From contig SUVN01000001.1 of assembly GCA_015061985.1 (NCBI GenBank), forward strand, positions 1-64,000: a stretch of 64,000 nucleotides of DNA, in the 5' to 3' direction. The position numbers and the translations under genes were made by a program. The first letter of the stretch is position 1, and the number at the start of each line of letters is the position of its first letter. The notes under the pieces were generated by a model. The model was not told the origin of the DNA. It did not search any database and was given only the letters and a program-made list of their open reading frames with translations. This stretch comes from Akkermansiaceae bacterium. Lineage in GTDB: Bacteria; Verrucomicrobiota; Verrucomicrobiia; Verrucomicrobiales; Akkermansiaceae. This document shows, in pieces, positions 18,177 to 27,800 of the stretch.

Positions 18177-18827
18177 TCAACTCTTACTGCTGCGATTCCA
18201 ATGAATCTCATCCTTGAATTCGGCATATAAGTCAGGAACAGCACGCAGTTCTCCCAGTTTGGCAGCCAGAAACGGTTGAGAGATGTGCAGGAGTTTCGCG
18301 ACTTCTGCTCGCGTTGCCGGGGATGGATTATGTTGATAAAGCACCAGGGCAGAGAGAAAACGAGAAAGTTCGTTCTCAAATTCTCGATAGAACATCTGTT
18401 CCCGAAAGGTACGCATGCTGCCGATTCCGTTATGAATGCGGTGAAGAAGCCCCCGTGTGCTTTCTGCTCCCGGTATGTTTTGCCTTACTGCAATATGAAC
18501 TCTTTTGCGGTACCAATCCGTTTGGATATCCAATACCTCTTCAACCGGAATGCTCAGGGGATTCAGCAGGGTCAGAAAACGGTGCGATTTTTTTTGGTTA
18601 CAGTACCCGCAGCTCAGGAAAAGATTATTCCAGTCCGTTGTGAGCTCCGGGGCATTTGCCTGAGACTGAAAATGTTCTATCTGGTAATGCTGCCTGACTT
18701 TGTCTTCACAGAGATAACATTTGCCATCCTGATCCAGCATCAGTTGCTCCTGAACATCCTGTCCATTGTAATGACCTGTTGTGGACAATGATGCCGGAGG
18801 TGTAGCCGCCTTTCTCAACTGAATCAT
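18177..18827 (-). CDS. ptuB: Septu-type HNH endonuclease (PtuB-like)
   Basis: This 216-residue protein has a zinc-supported HNH fold. CYLC (C37, C40) is followed by the catalytic IEHF (H52), then WNNLFLSCGYCNQKK with C73 and C76 and the second active-site Asn. This layout is shared by TIGR02646-like proteins and by PtuB of Septu defence systems. The ATG overlaps the stop of the ATPase gene (ATGA), so the two are translated together. PtuB is held by PtuA and cuts nucleic acid during infection; this role is assigned from the pair. A retron-type reverse transcriptase, sometimes found with PtuAB, is absent. Composition is AT-richer than the flanking operons. Confidence 0.8.
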   Translation of the reverse strand: MIQLRKAATPPASLSTTGHYNGQDVQEQLMLDQDGKCYLCEDKVRQHYQIEHFQSQANAPELTTDWNNLFLSCGYCNQKKSHRFLTLLNPLSIPVEEVLDIQTDWYRKRVHIAVRQNIPGAESTRGLLHRIHNGIGSMRTFREQMFYREFENELSRFLSALVLYQHNPSPATRAEVAKLLHISQPFLAAKLGELRAVPDLYAEFKDEIHWNRSSKS

Positions 18828-20056
18828 AAATGGTGTCTAAGCAGAAGTTGTTTCATTGCGGTATTCAGCGCAGCGTTGGCATGCTTGGGAATCCTTTTCA
18901 GTAGGTTAATGAGGCTGGCTTGCTCTTTCCTCTCATCTTCCGTCTTGTCTGTTTTTTCAATCAGCTCGTTCAGCCGTTCAAAATGGCGGCGGACAATGTC
19001 AGGTTGAATTTGAACGCCGAAAAATCCTTCCGCCAGTGAATCGTAAGAATACTCATCCGCGTTGTCTAGCGGTTGCTGCGTTTCCAAATCGAATGCCAAC
19101 GCATTTTCGATGGAAGACAAAACGAACGGCGAATGAGTAGTAACGATGAACTGGATGTTGGGGAAGAGGCTCGTGAGCAACGGCATTACAAGCGCCTGCA
19201 ATTCCATGTGCAGATGCGTTTCCACTTCATCAATCAACACAATGCCGGGCTGATTGAAATCGGCACAAAGCTTCCCTTGGCTCTGCATCTTGAGGATGAG
19301 ATCGGCTACAATATCCAGCAGCGCTGCATATCCATCGGCCAGAGCCGTCAGCGGGGACTGCTGCTCGCGGGAGATGATGGTGAACTCATAATTACCCGGG
19401 TTGAAATCCAGTTTGAGTTGCTTATCATTGAAAACGCTTCTGAGAATGTTTTCAAATTTGATAAACCATGTGTTAATAGCCTCCGCAGCCTCTTCTTTCC
19501 CTTCATCACGGAGCATAGAGCGCTGTGCTTTCAGATGCACCAGAAACATCAGGAACGTGGTTGCTCGGCTGGATTGGATATCTTGAGTCGGGCCGACTTC
19601 TATCAGCTGCGGCGCATTGGGCTGAGAGAATTTGGAAATTCGCTGAGCAGGATAATAGGCAACCAGTAACTCTCTGGATTTCAGTTGTTCGTGGAAGAGT
19701 AGCTCGTTCTCTGTCACAATTTCAACGTGTTGAACCCATTCTCTTTCTCTTTTCTGATTCTCCAGCAGACCCCGCTTATATTCCAATCGTTTTTCTTCAG
19801 TAACGGCTTGTTGCAGTAAGCGGAGATACATGTCGCGTATCTCGCGAAGTTTCGAGAGGGTGACGGATGAACGGGCGTTAGTTTTCAGATGTTCCACCAG
19901 ATATTTCAGCATGCTTGTCTTGCCGCAGCCGTTTCGACCGGTCAGCATCAGATGAACCGGCCCATCTGCCGGATTTGTTTTATCCACAACGTCAATGACA
20001 AAGTCGCGGAGATGTCGGACCTGATTGACTTTAATTGCTTTGATGTAATTGCACAT
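18824..20056 (-). CDS. ptuA: Septu-type ATPase (PtuA-like)
   Basis: This is a 410-residue SMC/ABC-like ATPase of the AAA_15/AAA_21 group. Walker A is GRNGCGKTS at about residues 40-48. A charged helical insertion with EKRLEYKRGLLENQKRERE follows. The signature-like ALADGYAALL is at 238-247, Walker B with catalytic Glu is IVLIDEVETHLH (272-283), and TTHSP (306-310) is the H-loop. PtuA forms the scaffold and sensor in Septu systems and restrains the HNH partner until phage infection. The gene has its own promoter with a 14-base palindrome over the -10, which could be an operator. It is isolated from the divergent-looking operons around it. Confidence 0.82.
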   Translation of the reverse strand: MCNYIKAIKVNQVRHLRDFVIDVVDKTNPADGPVHLMLTGRNGCGKTSMLKYLVEHLKTNARSSVTLSKLREIRDMYLRLLQQAVTEEKRLEYKRGLLENQKREREWVQHVEIVTENELLFHEQLKSRELLVAYYPAQRISKFSQPNAPQLIEVGPTQDIQSSRATTFLMFLVHLKAQRSMLRDEGKEEAAEAINTWFIKFENILRSVFNDKQLKLDFNPGNYEFTIISREQQSPLTALADGYAALLDIVADLILKMQSQGKLCADFNQPGIVLIDEVETHLHMELQALVMPLLTSLFPNIQFIVTTHSPFVLSSIENALAFDLETQQPLDNADEYSYDSLAEGFFGVQIQPDIVRRHFERLNELIEKTDKTEDERKEQASLINLLKRIPKHANAALNTAMKQLLLRHHL

Positions 20057-20070
20057 ATCCGTTGAACTCT

Positions 20071-20084
20071 TTCAGTATACTGAA
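20071..20084. promoter_or_regulatory. Palindromic operator candidate in the Septu promoter
   Basis: TTCAGTATACTGAA is a perfect 14-base palindrome that fully covers the -10 hexamer of the ptuA promoter. A protein bound here would block the polymerase. Which regulator binds is unknown. Confidence 0.5.
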
Positions 20085-20103
20085 CTTTAGGAGAATAAGT
20101 CAA
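20074..20103 (-). promoter_or_regulatory. Promoter of the Septu operon
   Basis: TTGACT (20098-20103), an 18-base spacer and TATACT (20074-20079) on the minus strand. The -10 ends 17 bases before the ATG at 20056, leaving a leader of about 10 bases. Confidence 0.65.
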
Positions 20104-20128
20104 GAGAAAAGGAGAAGCTGTTCCGGTT

Positions 20129-20746
20129 TTACTCCTCTTTCTTCTTCCTGCTGCGGCGTTTGGGGGAGGGGGTGTCGGCAGAGGATTTTCTGCGGCGGGG
20201 GGCAGAAGATTTCTTTTGCCCGTTGGGAGAGTTTTGACGACGAGTCGGTGTATTCTCCTTCCCGCGAGTTGCTTTTCTGCGGCGGAGTGTGCCGCGCAGG
20301 GCGTAACCGAGCAGTACCAGCAGGACTCCGACTCCCAGTTCCAACGTCTCCGTGCCCCAGATGTATTTCCACTCGTTGATGCGAGCCCCGCTGGGGTCGA
20401 GCTCCGGTGTGATGATTTCGATGGGCTGGCCGATGGTGTAGTCCTTGTCGCCCGCATCAGACATCAGGCGGTTGATGACGAGGCCGGAGGGCAGGGTGAA
20501 CCGCACGACCGGCTGATAGGATACGTCTCCGGCGCAGGAGCCGCTGCCATGGACGAGGGCTTGCAGGGAATCTTCGTAAGGTTTCTGTCGCACATCTGTA
20601 ACCACTCCGGGCAGCACCACGCACTCGTGAACGAACATGGCGGTGAATGCCAGCTGATAGAGCGCCCATGCGGCAAGCAGATAACCCGCCAACAGAAAGA
20701 GACGGTGGTATCGGCGGCCTGCCAGTTTGTGGAAAAGTTGCTTCAT
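20129..20746 (-). CDS. DUF3592-like membrane protein
   Basis: A membrane segment (about residues 17-36, LFLLAGYLLAAWALYQLAFT) is followed by an extracytoplasmic beta-rich domain typical of DUF3592: VVLPGVVTDVRQ, YQPVVRFTLPSG, GQPIEIITPELDPSGARI. A second membrane segment (LELGVGVLLVLLGYAL) follows, and then a very basic cytoplasmic tail of about 50 residues rich in Lys, Arg and Ser. Function is unknown for the family. It is the last gene of the clpP-clpX-tsaD operon, 15 bases after the preceding stop. Confidence 0.7.
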   Translation of the reverse strand: MKQLFHKLAGRRYHRLFLLAGYLLAAWALYQLAFTAMFVHECVVLPGVVTDVRQKPYEDSLQALVHGSGSCAGDVSYQPVVRFTLPSGLVINRLMSDAGDKDYTIGQPIEIITPELDPSGARINEWKYIWGTETLELGVGVLLVLLGYALRGTLRRRKATRGKENTPTRRQNSPNGQKKSSAPRRRKSSADTPSPKRRSRKKKEE

Positions 20747-20761
20747 CGGAGAAAAGGGGTA

Positions 20762-21661
20762 TCAGTTGACAGCCACGCGCATCTCATAGGGTTCCACGCG
20801 TCCACGCTTCAGGCAGCCCTCTGCCCAGTCCAGCACAACGGCGGTATCCGGCAGGGCGGCTGCGGCGCGGGCAGAAAAGTCCCGGCGGCGGGGGTGAGCC
20901 ACGGTGTGCTGCGGAATGTGGCTGAGCAGCTCTCGGGTACTCAGTTCATCCATGCGGAAGAGTTCATCTGCGCGGGGGAGGGTGTCGAGAGCCTCCTCAT
21001 CCAGCCCGATACAGCGCAGTCCCACTCCATGCAGCGCGGACAGGTCGGCGAGCTCCTCCACGTTGTCACAGCCGGGCATGAGCAGCAGCTCTGTCTGCTC
21101 TGCCCAGTTGCCGCAGGCCAGCGCACGGTAAAAGGCGCGGCGGCAACTCTCCGCAGATTCGCCGAAGCCCACACAGACGGCACGATAGGCTACCTGCTGC
21201 GGCTTTTCTGTGGGGGTGGGGATATAGGCTCCGGCGTTGTCGCGGCATCCGGCGGGCCATTGTACGGCTACCAAATCCGGGTGTTCCCAGCTTTCCTCGC
21301 CATCGACAGGGTATACGAACACGCCCATGCCGGCGGTGTCGAAGAGTCGTACGGCTAGCGCCATGGCTTTGTTGAGCGTATCCTCTCCTTCGCGGTCGCC
21401 GGAGTCGAAGATGTGTTGAAGCGAGGGTGTGTCGTCCTCGTCTCCTCGCAGGTAATAGCCCTGGCCGTTGGGTACGCGCGCCAGACAGGATTCCGGATCC
21501 AGCGCCATGAAAGAGAACTGGGAGCGCAGCGAGTGGTCGGAGTAGGCATCGCCCAGCACAGCCCGCACGCGGGCGATGAGCTCCTTGCCCTTGATGGCGT
21601 TTTCTTCCCGTTCCGGCAGCAGGCCGGGCAGAATTTCCGTCAGTCGTTCTCTCAGGCTCAT
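20762..21661 (-). CDS. Unknown protein with winged-helix-like N-terminus
   Basis: No family was recognised for this 299-residue soluble protein. The first 75 residues (GKELIARVRAVLGDAYSDHS, then LRSQFSFMALDPESCLARV and GQGYYLR) look like a small winged-helix fold. The remainder has VAVQWPAG, YRAVCVGFGESAESCRRAFY and AEQTELLLMPGC, compatible with an alpha/beta domain resembling restriction-like folds, but catalytic residues cannot be assigned. It starts 11 bases after tsaD and belongs to the clp operon. No signal peptide is present. Confidence 0.55.
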   Translation of the reverse strand: MSLRERLTEILPGLLPEREENAIKGKELIARVRAVLGDAYSDHSLRSQFSFMALDPESCLARVPNGQGYYLRGDEDDTPSLQHIFDSGDREGEDTLNKAMALAVRLFDTAGMGVFVYPVDGEESWEHPDLVAVQWPAGCRDNAGAYIPTPTEKPQQVAYRAVCVGFGESAESCRRAFYRALACGNWAEQTELLLMPGCDNVEELADLSALHGVGLRCIGLDEEALDTLPRADELFRMDELSTRELLSHIPQHTVAHPRRRDFSARAAAALPDTAVVLDWAEGCLKRGRVEPYEMRVAVN

Positions 21662-21672
21662 GGTGGGGGGAA

Positions 21673-22725
21673 TCAGGCGCGGGTCTGCATGCCGGCGAGT
21701 TTGAGGTTGGGGTCTACCGGCGTTTCCAGGGGGGAGAAGTCACCATGCTGCGCCCGGAGCATGCCGGCGTAGGCAATCATGGCGGCGTTATCCGTGGTCA
21801 GGCTGTTGGGCGGCAGCACAAGCTCCACGCGAGCCCGTTCGCAGCGCGCGGCCAGCTGAGCCCGCAGGGCGCTGTTGCAGGAAACGCCGCCGGAAACGGC
21901 CAGCACCTTGTGTCCACTCTTGCGGAGTGCCTTCATGGCCTTGTGCAGCAATACGTCAATGATAGCCTGCCGTACCCCGGCGCAGAGGTCGCAGAGCGTC
22001 TGCTCCGGCAGGTCGTTCGGGTTACCGCTCGGGGTCAGTTTCGGCAGGGTATAGAGCACCGCTGTTTTCAGCCCGGAGAAGGAGAAATTCAGGTGGTTCT
22101 CATGCATCATGGGGCGGGGCAGACGGAAGCGCTCGGGGTCTCCCTGTTCGGCGCGTTTGTCAATCTCCGGGCCGCCGGGGTAGGGCAAATCAAGCATCTT
22201 GGCCACCTTGTCGAAGGCCTCGCCCGCCGCATCGTCCAGCGAGCGCCCCATGAGCGTGTAATTGCTCACGCCGCGTACATCCACCAGCAGGGTATGACCG
22301 CCGGATACCACCAGTGAGAGATGCGGCACGAGCCCCTGCGGACGGGTGATGAAAGGGGAGAGCATGTGCCCCTCCAGATGATTGACTGCCACAAAGGGCT
22401 TCTTCGCTGCCAGTGCCAGCGCTTTGGCTGCAGTATTGCCCACCAGCAACGCCGCCACCAGCCCGGGACCCGCCGTGCTGGCAAACACATCCACCTCGTG
22501 TATGTTGCGCCCGGCTTTTTCCAGCGCCTCGCGGAGTACCACGGGCAGGTTGGTGGAGTGGTTGCGCGAGGCCAGTTCGGGAATCACCCCGCCGTACATG
22601 CGGTGCAGGGGAATCTGGGTGGAGATGACGGAGCTGAGCACGCGCGGCTGCACCTCTCCGGCAGCTGCTTCCAGCAGAGCCACAGCCGTCTCATCACAAC
22701 TCGATTCTATCCCCAGTACCAGCAT
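21673..22725 (-). CDS. tsaD: tRNA N6-adenosine threonylcarbamoyltransferase
   Basis: TsaD transfers threonylcarbamoyl to A37 of tRNAs that read ANN codons. The 350-residue protein has the kinase-like ATP fold. GIESSCDETAVALL is at the N-terminus; the metal ligands are in NHLEGHM (H116, H120), and SGGHTLLVDV, FSFSGLKTAVLY and the C-terminal LTTDNAAMIAYAG with its Asp ligand follow. Length and motifs are normal. The gene starts 6 bases after the clpX stop. TsaB, TsaC and TsaE are not in this window. Confidence 0.96.
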   Translation of the reverse strand: MLVLGIESSCDETAVALLEAAAGEVQPRVLSSVISTQIPLHRMYGGVIPELASRNHSTNLPVVLREALEKAGRNIHEVDVFASTAGPGLVAALLVGNTAAKALALAAKKPFVAVNHLEGHMLSPFITRPQGLVPHLSLVVSGGHTLLVDVRGVSNYTLMGRSLDDAAGEAFDKVAKMLDLPYPGGPEIDKRAEQGDPERFRLPRPMMHENHLNFSFSGLKTAVLYTLPKLTPSGNPNDLPEQTLCDLCAGVRQAIIDVLLHKAMKALRKSGHKVLAVSGGVSCNSALRAQLAARCERARVELVLPPNSLTTDNAAMIAYAGMLRAQHGDFSPLETPVDPNLKLAGMQTRA

Positions 22726-22731
22726 CTCCTG

Positions 22732-24063
22732 TCAGTCTTTCTTGACTTTTTTGTGTTTGATTTTGGGCTCGCCCTTGCCCAGCACCGCCTCTTCCGTGAG
22801 GGTCACGGTGTCGATGGTTTTGTCACTGGGTACCTTGTACATGATATCCAGCATGAGGCGCTCAAAGATACCGCGCAGGGCGCGTGCGCCCGTGCCGCGC
22901 TCGATGGCCTGGCGCGCCATGGCACGCAGGGCAGCCTCCTCGACCTTGAGCTTCACGCCGCTCATACCCAGCAGCTTGTTGTACTGCTTCACCAGCGCGT
23001 TCTTCGGCTCCGTCAGCAGCGTCATGAGCTGGTCTTCCGTCAGCGTGGTGAGCGGGGCAAAGATGGGCAGACGCCCCATGAGCTCAGGAATCATGCCGAA
23101 CATGAAGAAGTCCTCCGGCATGGCCTTGGAGAGAACCTCCTCTTCCGTGTATTCCTTGGTGTTGCGGTCTTCCTCGATAGAAGCAAATCCCATGGCAGAG
23201 GAGCCGATACGCTTGCGGATGATACCCTCCAGCCCCACGAAAGCGCCGCCGCAGATGAAGAGGATGTTCTCCGTGTTCACGCGGATATACTGCTCGTTCG
23301 GGTGCTTGCGGCCTCCCTTGGGGGGGATGTTGCATTCCGTTCCCTCCACAATCTTGAGCAGCGCCTGTTGCACACCCTCGCCGGATACGTCGCGGGTGAT
23401 GCTCACGTTCTGCGTCTTGCGGCCAATCTTGTCAATTTCATCCACATAGATGATGCCGCGCTCAGCCTTGGCCACATTCATGTCTGCCGCCTGCAGGAGA
23501 CGCAGTACGATGTTTTCCACATCCTCGCCCACGTATCCGGCCTCCGTCAGCGTGGTGGCATCCACAATGCAGAAGGGTACGTCCAGAATGCGTGCCAGAG
23601 TCTTGGCAAGCAGGGTCTTGCCGGAGCCGGTAGAGCCGGCCAGCAGGATGTTGCTCTTCTCAATCTCCGTGCCGTCATCGCTCTTCGGCTGGCGGAGTCG
23701 CAGGTAGTGGTTGTACACCGCCACGCAGAGCGTGCGCTTGGCATAGTCCTGGCCGATGACGTAGTTGTCCAGCTGCCGGTGCATTTCCTCCGGGGTGGGC
23801 AGCTCGTCCTGCGCCTTGGTTTCCACCTCCAGCACAGGGTCGCCCTCGGAATCGTCCTTGGGCAGCAGCTCCGGGTGTGTGCCCCGGATGAGGGAGAGAA
23901 CGCGGTCAGCCGCAATGTCGCCCATGTTGGATACGAACATGTGGTAGTCCAGATTCTCAATGCAGGGGAAACAGATGTTGAGCTCCCCCAGAGAGAGCAT
24001 GGGGCGATTGGCTGCCTGTTTCTGGGCGCAGAGGTGGCAGGTCTTGTCGTGCTGCTTGGCCAT
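22732..24063 (-). CDS. clpX: ATP-dependent Clp protease ATP-binding subunit ClpX
   Basis: ClpX is the AAA+ unfoldase that feeds tagged proteins into ClpP. The N-terminal zinc-binding domain has C9, C12, C31 and C34. The AAA+ core shows [15 protein letters not shown] (Walker A), the pore-loop motif [25 protein letters not shown] (Walker B) and a sensor-2 region with [12 protein letters not shown]. At 443 residues it is slightly longer than E. coli ClpX, mainly through a linker of acidic residues before [18 protein letters not shown]. It lies 6 bases after clpP. Confidence 0.97.
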   Translation of the reverse strand: MAKQHDKTCHLCAQKQAANRPMLSLGELNICFPCIENLDYHMFVSNMGDIAADRVLSLIRGTHPELLPKDDSEGDPVLEVETKAQDELPTPEEMHRQLDNYVIGQDYAKRTLCVAVYNHYLRLRQPKSDDGTEIEKSNILLAGSTGSGKTLLAKTLARILDVPFCIVDATTLTEAGYVGEDVENIVLRLLQAADMNVAKAERGIIYVDEIDKIGRKTQNVSITRDVSGEGVQQALLKIVEGTECNIPPKGGRKHPNEQYIRVNTENILFICGGAFVGLEGIIRKRIGSSAMGFASIEEDRNTKEYTEEEVLSKAMPEDFFMFGMIPELMGRLPIFAPLTTLTEDQLMTLLTEPKNALVKQYNKLLGMSGVKLKVEEAALRAMARQAIERGTGARALRGIFERLMLDIMYKVPSDKTIDTVTLTEEAVLGKGEPKIKHKKVKKD

Positions 24064-24069
24064 GGCGGC

Positions 24070-24681
24070 TTACTTCTTCTGCTGCGGGTTATGCTCCAGA
24101 ATGCGGTCTACCAGACCGTAGGCGACAGATTCCTCTGCGGTCATGTAGTTATCGCGGTCCTGGTCCTGTTTCACGGTGTCGAAATCCTTGCCGGTGTGCT
24201 GTGCCAGAATGCCGGTGAGGCGCTTGTCCAGACTGAACATGAACTTGATGGTGCGTTCCACATCTGCTGCCGTGCCCTGAGCACCGCCGCGCACCTGGTG
24301 AATCATCACATGAGAGTTGGGCAGGCAGAAGCGCTTGCCTTTGGTGCCGGCTGCCAGCAGGACGGAGGCCATGGAGGCGGCGATACCGATGCAGTAGGTG
24401 TTGATATCGCAGGAGATGAACTGCATCGTATCATAGATGGCGAGGCCGGCCGTTACCGAACCGCCGGGGGAGTTGATGTAGATGTGGATGTCCTTCTTCG
24501 GATCCGTCATCTGCAGGAAAAGCAGCTGAGCAATGACCGAGTTGGCCACCGTGTCGTCAATTTCGGTGCCGATGAAGATGACTCGATCCAGCAACAGGCG
24601 GGAATAGATGTCATAGGCGCGCTCGCCCTGACTCGTCTTCTCAATCACTGTCGGTATGTAGTAGTTTTTCGGGGTATCCAT
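24070..24681 (-). CDS. clpP: ATP-dependent Clp protease proteolytic subunit ClpP
   Basis: This is the serine protease ring that partners ClpX. The triad is S103 in [11 protein letters not shown]128 in MIHQVRGG and D177 in [11 protein letters not shown], matching the E. coli positions with a shift of six. The [10 protein letters not shown] oxyanion segment is intact. Two small departures are visible: HQVRGG replaces the usual HQPLGG, and no long propeptide is seen. A clear AAGGAGG-type ribosome site lies 10 bases before the ATG, unlike most first genes in this window. It leads the clpP-clpX-tsaD operon. Confidence 0.97.
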   Translation of the reverse strand: MDTPKNYYIPTVIEKTSQGERAYDIYSRLLLDRVIFIGTEIDDTVANSVIAQLLFLQMTDPKKDIHIYINSPGGSVTAGLAIYDTMQFISCDINTYCIGIAASMASVLLAAGTKGKRFCLPNSHVMIHQVRGGAQGTAADVERTIKFMFSLDKRLTGILAQHTGKDFDTVKQDQDRDNYMTAEESVAYGLVDRILEHNPQQKK

Positions 24682-24832
24682 AACGTGATATCCCTCCTTA
24701 TACCACAGATGCGCCGCATCACAAAGGGATAATCAGGGCATACGCCCCCGTATGCCACAGAAAATTCGCTATTCCCTTGTGCCATCTTTTTATCTCCTGC
24801 GCGGGGTAAATGTCTGTCTTGGTTTTAGTACA

Positions 24833-24869
24833 GAAACCGGTTCACGCAGTATCTGCATGAACCGGTTTC
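24833..24869 (-). terminator. Hairpin terminator after the autotransporter gene
   Basis: A perfect 12-base stem (GAAACCGGTTCA / TGAACCGGTTTC) with a 13-base loop, 22 bases past the autotransporter stop on the minus strand. The T-tract is short. Confidence 0.65.
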
Positions 24870-24891
24870 CTGATTGTTCTATTGTATGCTC

Positions 24892-27800
24892 TTAGAATGT
24901 GCGGCCGGCGCCGATGTTCAGCACGTGTTCGTTGGCGTCATCCATGGCGTTGAAGCTGTAGTTGGCGCTGGCGCTCCACTTCTCACCGATGCGGATGGTG
25001 GCACCGGCTTCCACGCCGACGCCCTGACGGCCGGGATTGGCTCCGCTGCCGCGCAGGCCGTTCACTTCGATGCTCGGGTTGTTGCGCACCATGTCGTTGA
25101 TGTAGCTCACCTCACCGTACAGCACCACGCGTTCGCAGGCCGGAGCCGGAGTATACTTACCGTCAGTGATGGGCTGAGCGCCCTTTCCGGCCACGTAGCG
25201 GATGCCGACACCGAGCTCGCCGCGCAGATTCTGGACGGAGCCGCTCTTGCAGTTCTCGACTCGGTCGGATTCGGAGGCAAAGTACTCCAGACCACCGAAC
25301 ACGTTGTAGGAGAAACGGTCGGTCACCTGTTTGTTCCAGGTGAGGCGGGTATTGAGCTGGACGCTGTCCTGCTCCCACTTGACACCCATGTACTTGGACT
25401 CTGTGGTGCCGGTGGCGGCCACCCAGTCCAGGCTCAGGCAGGAGTTGTTGGCGAACTTCTTCAGACCGTGCTCACCGTAGAGGGCAATGTGGCCGCCTTC
25501 CTGGTCGATGTCGCCCAGACCGTCAGCAGAGACCTCTCCGTCCGTGTAGCCGAAGGCCACACCCAGGCTGCTGCGCTTGCCAACCTTCATATCCACACCC
25601 ACGGCAGCGCCGAAGAGCGTGATGTCAGAACCGGAAGCGATGCCGGAGCCGGAGATATCCGTCATGCCGCCCAGCAGGGAGGCCCAGGCCGTACCGCGAC
25701 CGTTGGCGATGCAGCCCATGTTGTTGCGCTGCCCCTGAACAGCTCCCACGAAGGCACGGGAAGCGGAGACGACACCCCAGTTACCCTGGGCCAACACGTC
25801 TGCCGTGGCCTGTTCAAACACCGGCGCGGTGTCCGGCTGAACCGGAACATCGGGACCGACGATGGGCTTGTCTTCCTCATCCTCACCCGGATCGACGATA
25901 GGTTTGTCTTCCTCTGCCAGCACGACACTCTTTCTGTCTTCGCTGATTTCTACGCGGTAGCCCTCCTGCTCCTCGTTGTTAATCAGGAAATCCAGCTCGG
26001 AGAAATCGCCGGTGATGGTACCGGAGATGCAGGTGACAAGAATGTCGCCCACAGCGAACTCTCCACCGGCATCCAGGAGAACCATCGCCACACCGTTGCC
26101 CAATGTCAGGCTGCCGCGGGTCAGTGTAATCTGCTTGCCGCTGTAAAGAATGATAGCACCGCTCTCTTTGATGGTTACATCACCGATGATGGTGTGTTCA
26201 TTGTACCTGTCAGCACCCTTGTCAGGGAGCGCCTCCAGTGTCGTGGTGCGCAAAGACTCGGCGGTGATAGCACCCTTGTCGCGCAGGGAAATACAGCCGG
26301 CAGAAGCAGGTCCCACAAACGTCATGTGGCTGGCCACCTCCATGCGCCCCACGTAGTTCTCAGCATTGGCAACCGTGCACCCCGTGACCTCGATCATGTT
26401 ATTCGCCGCCTTGCCATTAAGATCCAGCGTGGCCTGGTTCTGCAGCTTCACAGTACTGGCACCCAAAGCAGTATCTGTGCCTATGGTCAGTTTGGCATCC
26501 GGACCGGTAATGATGGTGTCACCTGTCTGTGAGCTCTCTCCGCTGATTTCCACATCGCCGGTAACGGTCAGTGAGGTGTCGCCGTGAAGGGTGGCAGAAA
26601 TCTTACCGCCGGAGGCATGCATCGTCGCGCAGTCAATCATACCGCTCAGCTCTGTGTCATCACCGCTCACGTTGATGACGGGTCTTGCGACGATTTCTCC
26701 GTTTTCATTTATGGCGGGCGCGGCCATGAGGCGCACACTCTGATTCACACCCAGCATACCGGCAGACATTTCAATCCACTGCAACAGGGCATCTCCCTGC
26801 GCATCTTTGCTGGCTTCGATGATTTCGCTTGCCTTGGCTTCATGATCGGAGGTGTTCATGTAGTAAATGTCCCAATGCGTTGCGCCGGGGGCGACGTATC
26901 TGTCGAGGTCACCGTCATAGAAGTATTCCACCCCATCACTATCTTTGACGGAAGTAAGCGTTCCGCCGACATCCAATCCTACGGCGATGCGGCCGGAGTC
27001 CTGCTTGAAACCATTCAGATTATCGCCGCCTCCCACGTATCCGGGGTTGTAGACCTCATAGCTGAATTCGCTCAAGGTGACAGAATCAGCCGTAAGTGTA
27101 CCGCCAATGATACGTAAGGTGCCGCCATTCATCTTGAGCTCTCCGGCACTGAAATCACCATTGATGGTCAAGGATGAATTTTTCCCTACTGTCAGGTTTG
27201 TGCCTTCTTCGGAGGACGTGTAGGAGGAGATGGTGACATCACCGTTATTCATGTTAATGTCGGTGAAATCGGCTGCTTTGATGGTGCCCTTGTATGCCTC
27301 TTCCTCGGTGCCGAGGTTGAGTGTCTTGTCACCCGTCACAACTGCTCCGTTATAGCCGCCGCCATGGATGATTTCACCCACCTTAGCATCATTGCTGAGC
27401 GTGATAGTTGTGCCGCCTTCCAGTACTTCATCTCCATTTCCTGCGCCATAGACATTACCTGCAACGGTGCCGCCCGAAAGAGTGATGCTGGTGCCATTTT
27501 TGACTATCCCGCCTTTGCCGCCGCCGCCGAGAACATTGCCGGTTATCGTGCCGCCACTGACGGTCACGGAAGTGGAATTAACAAATCCTCTGGCGGTTCC
27601 ATCTTTTGTATCGTAGGCAGAGGAACCGGCGCTGATGGAGCCGTTAACCTCCGAGTCGCCGGAAACAGAAATGGCTACTTCATTGTTAACAGCCGAACCG
27701 GCCATGCCTCCACCGATGATAACCGCGATAGTGGGGTCGTTTGCAATGGACGAATGCACATTCCCATCTGCCGTAACACCGACTTTTCCGTTTATGATGG

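Noticed and set aside
22321..24732. 803-codon open frame on the plus strand
   Set aside because: It lies opposite tsaD, clpX and clpP, whose motifs are complete; the translation is shadow sequence rich in His, Val and Ala.
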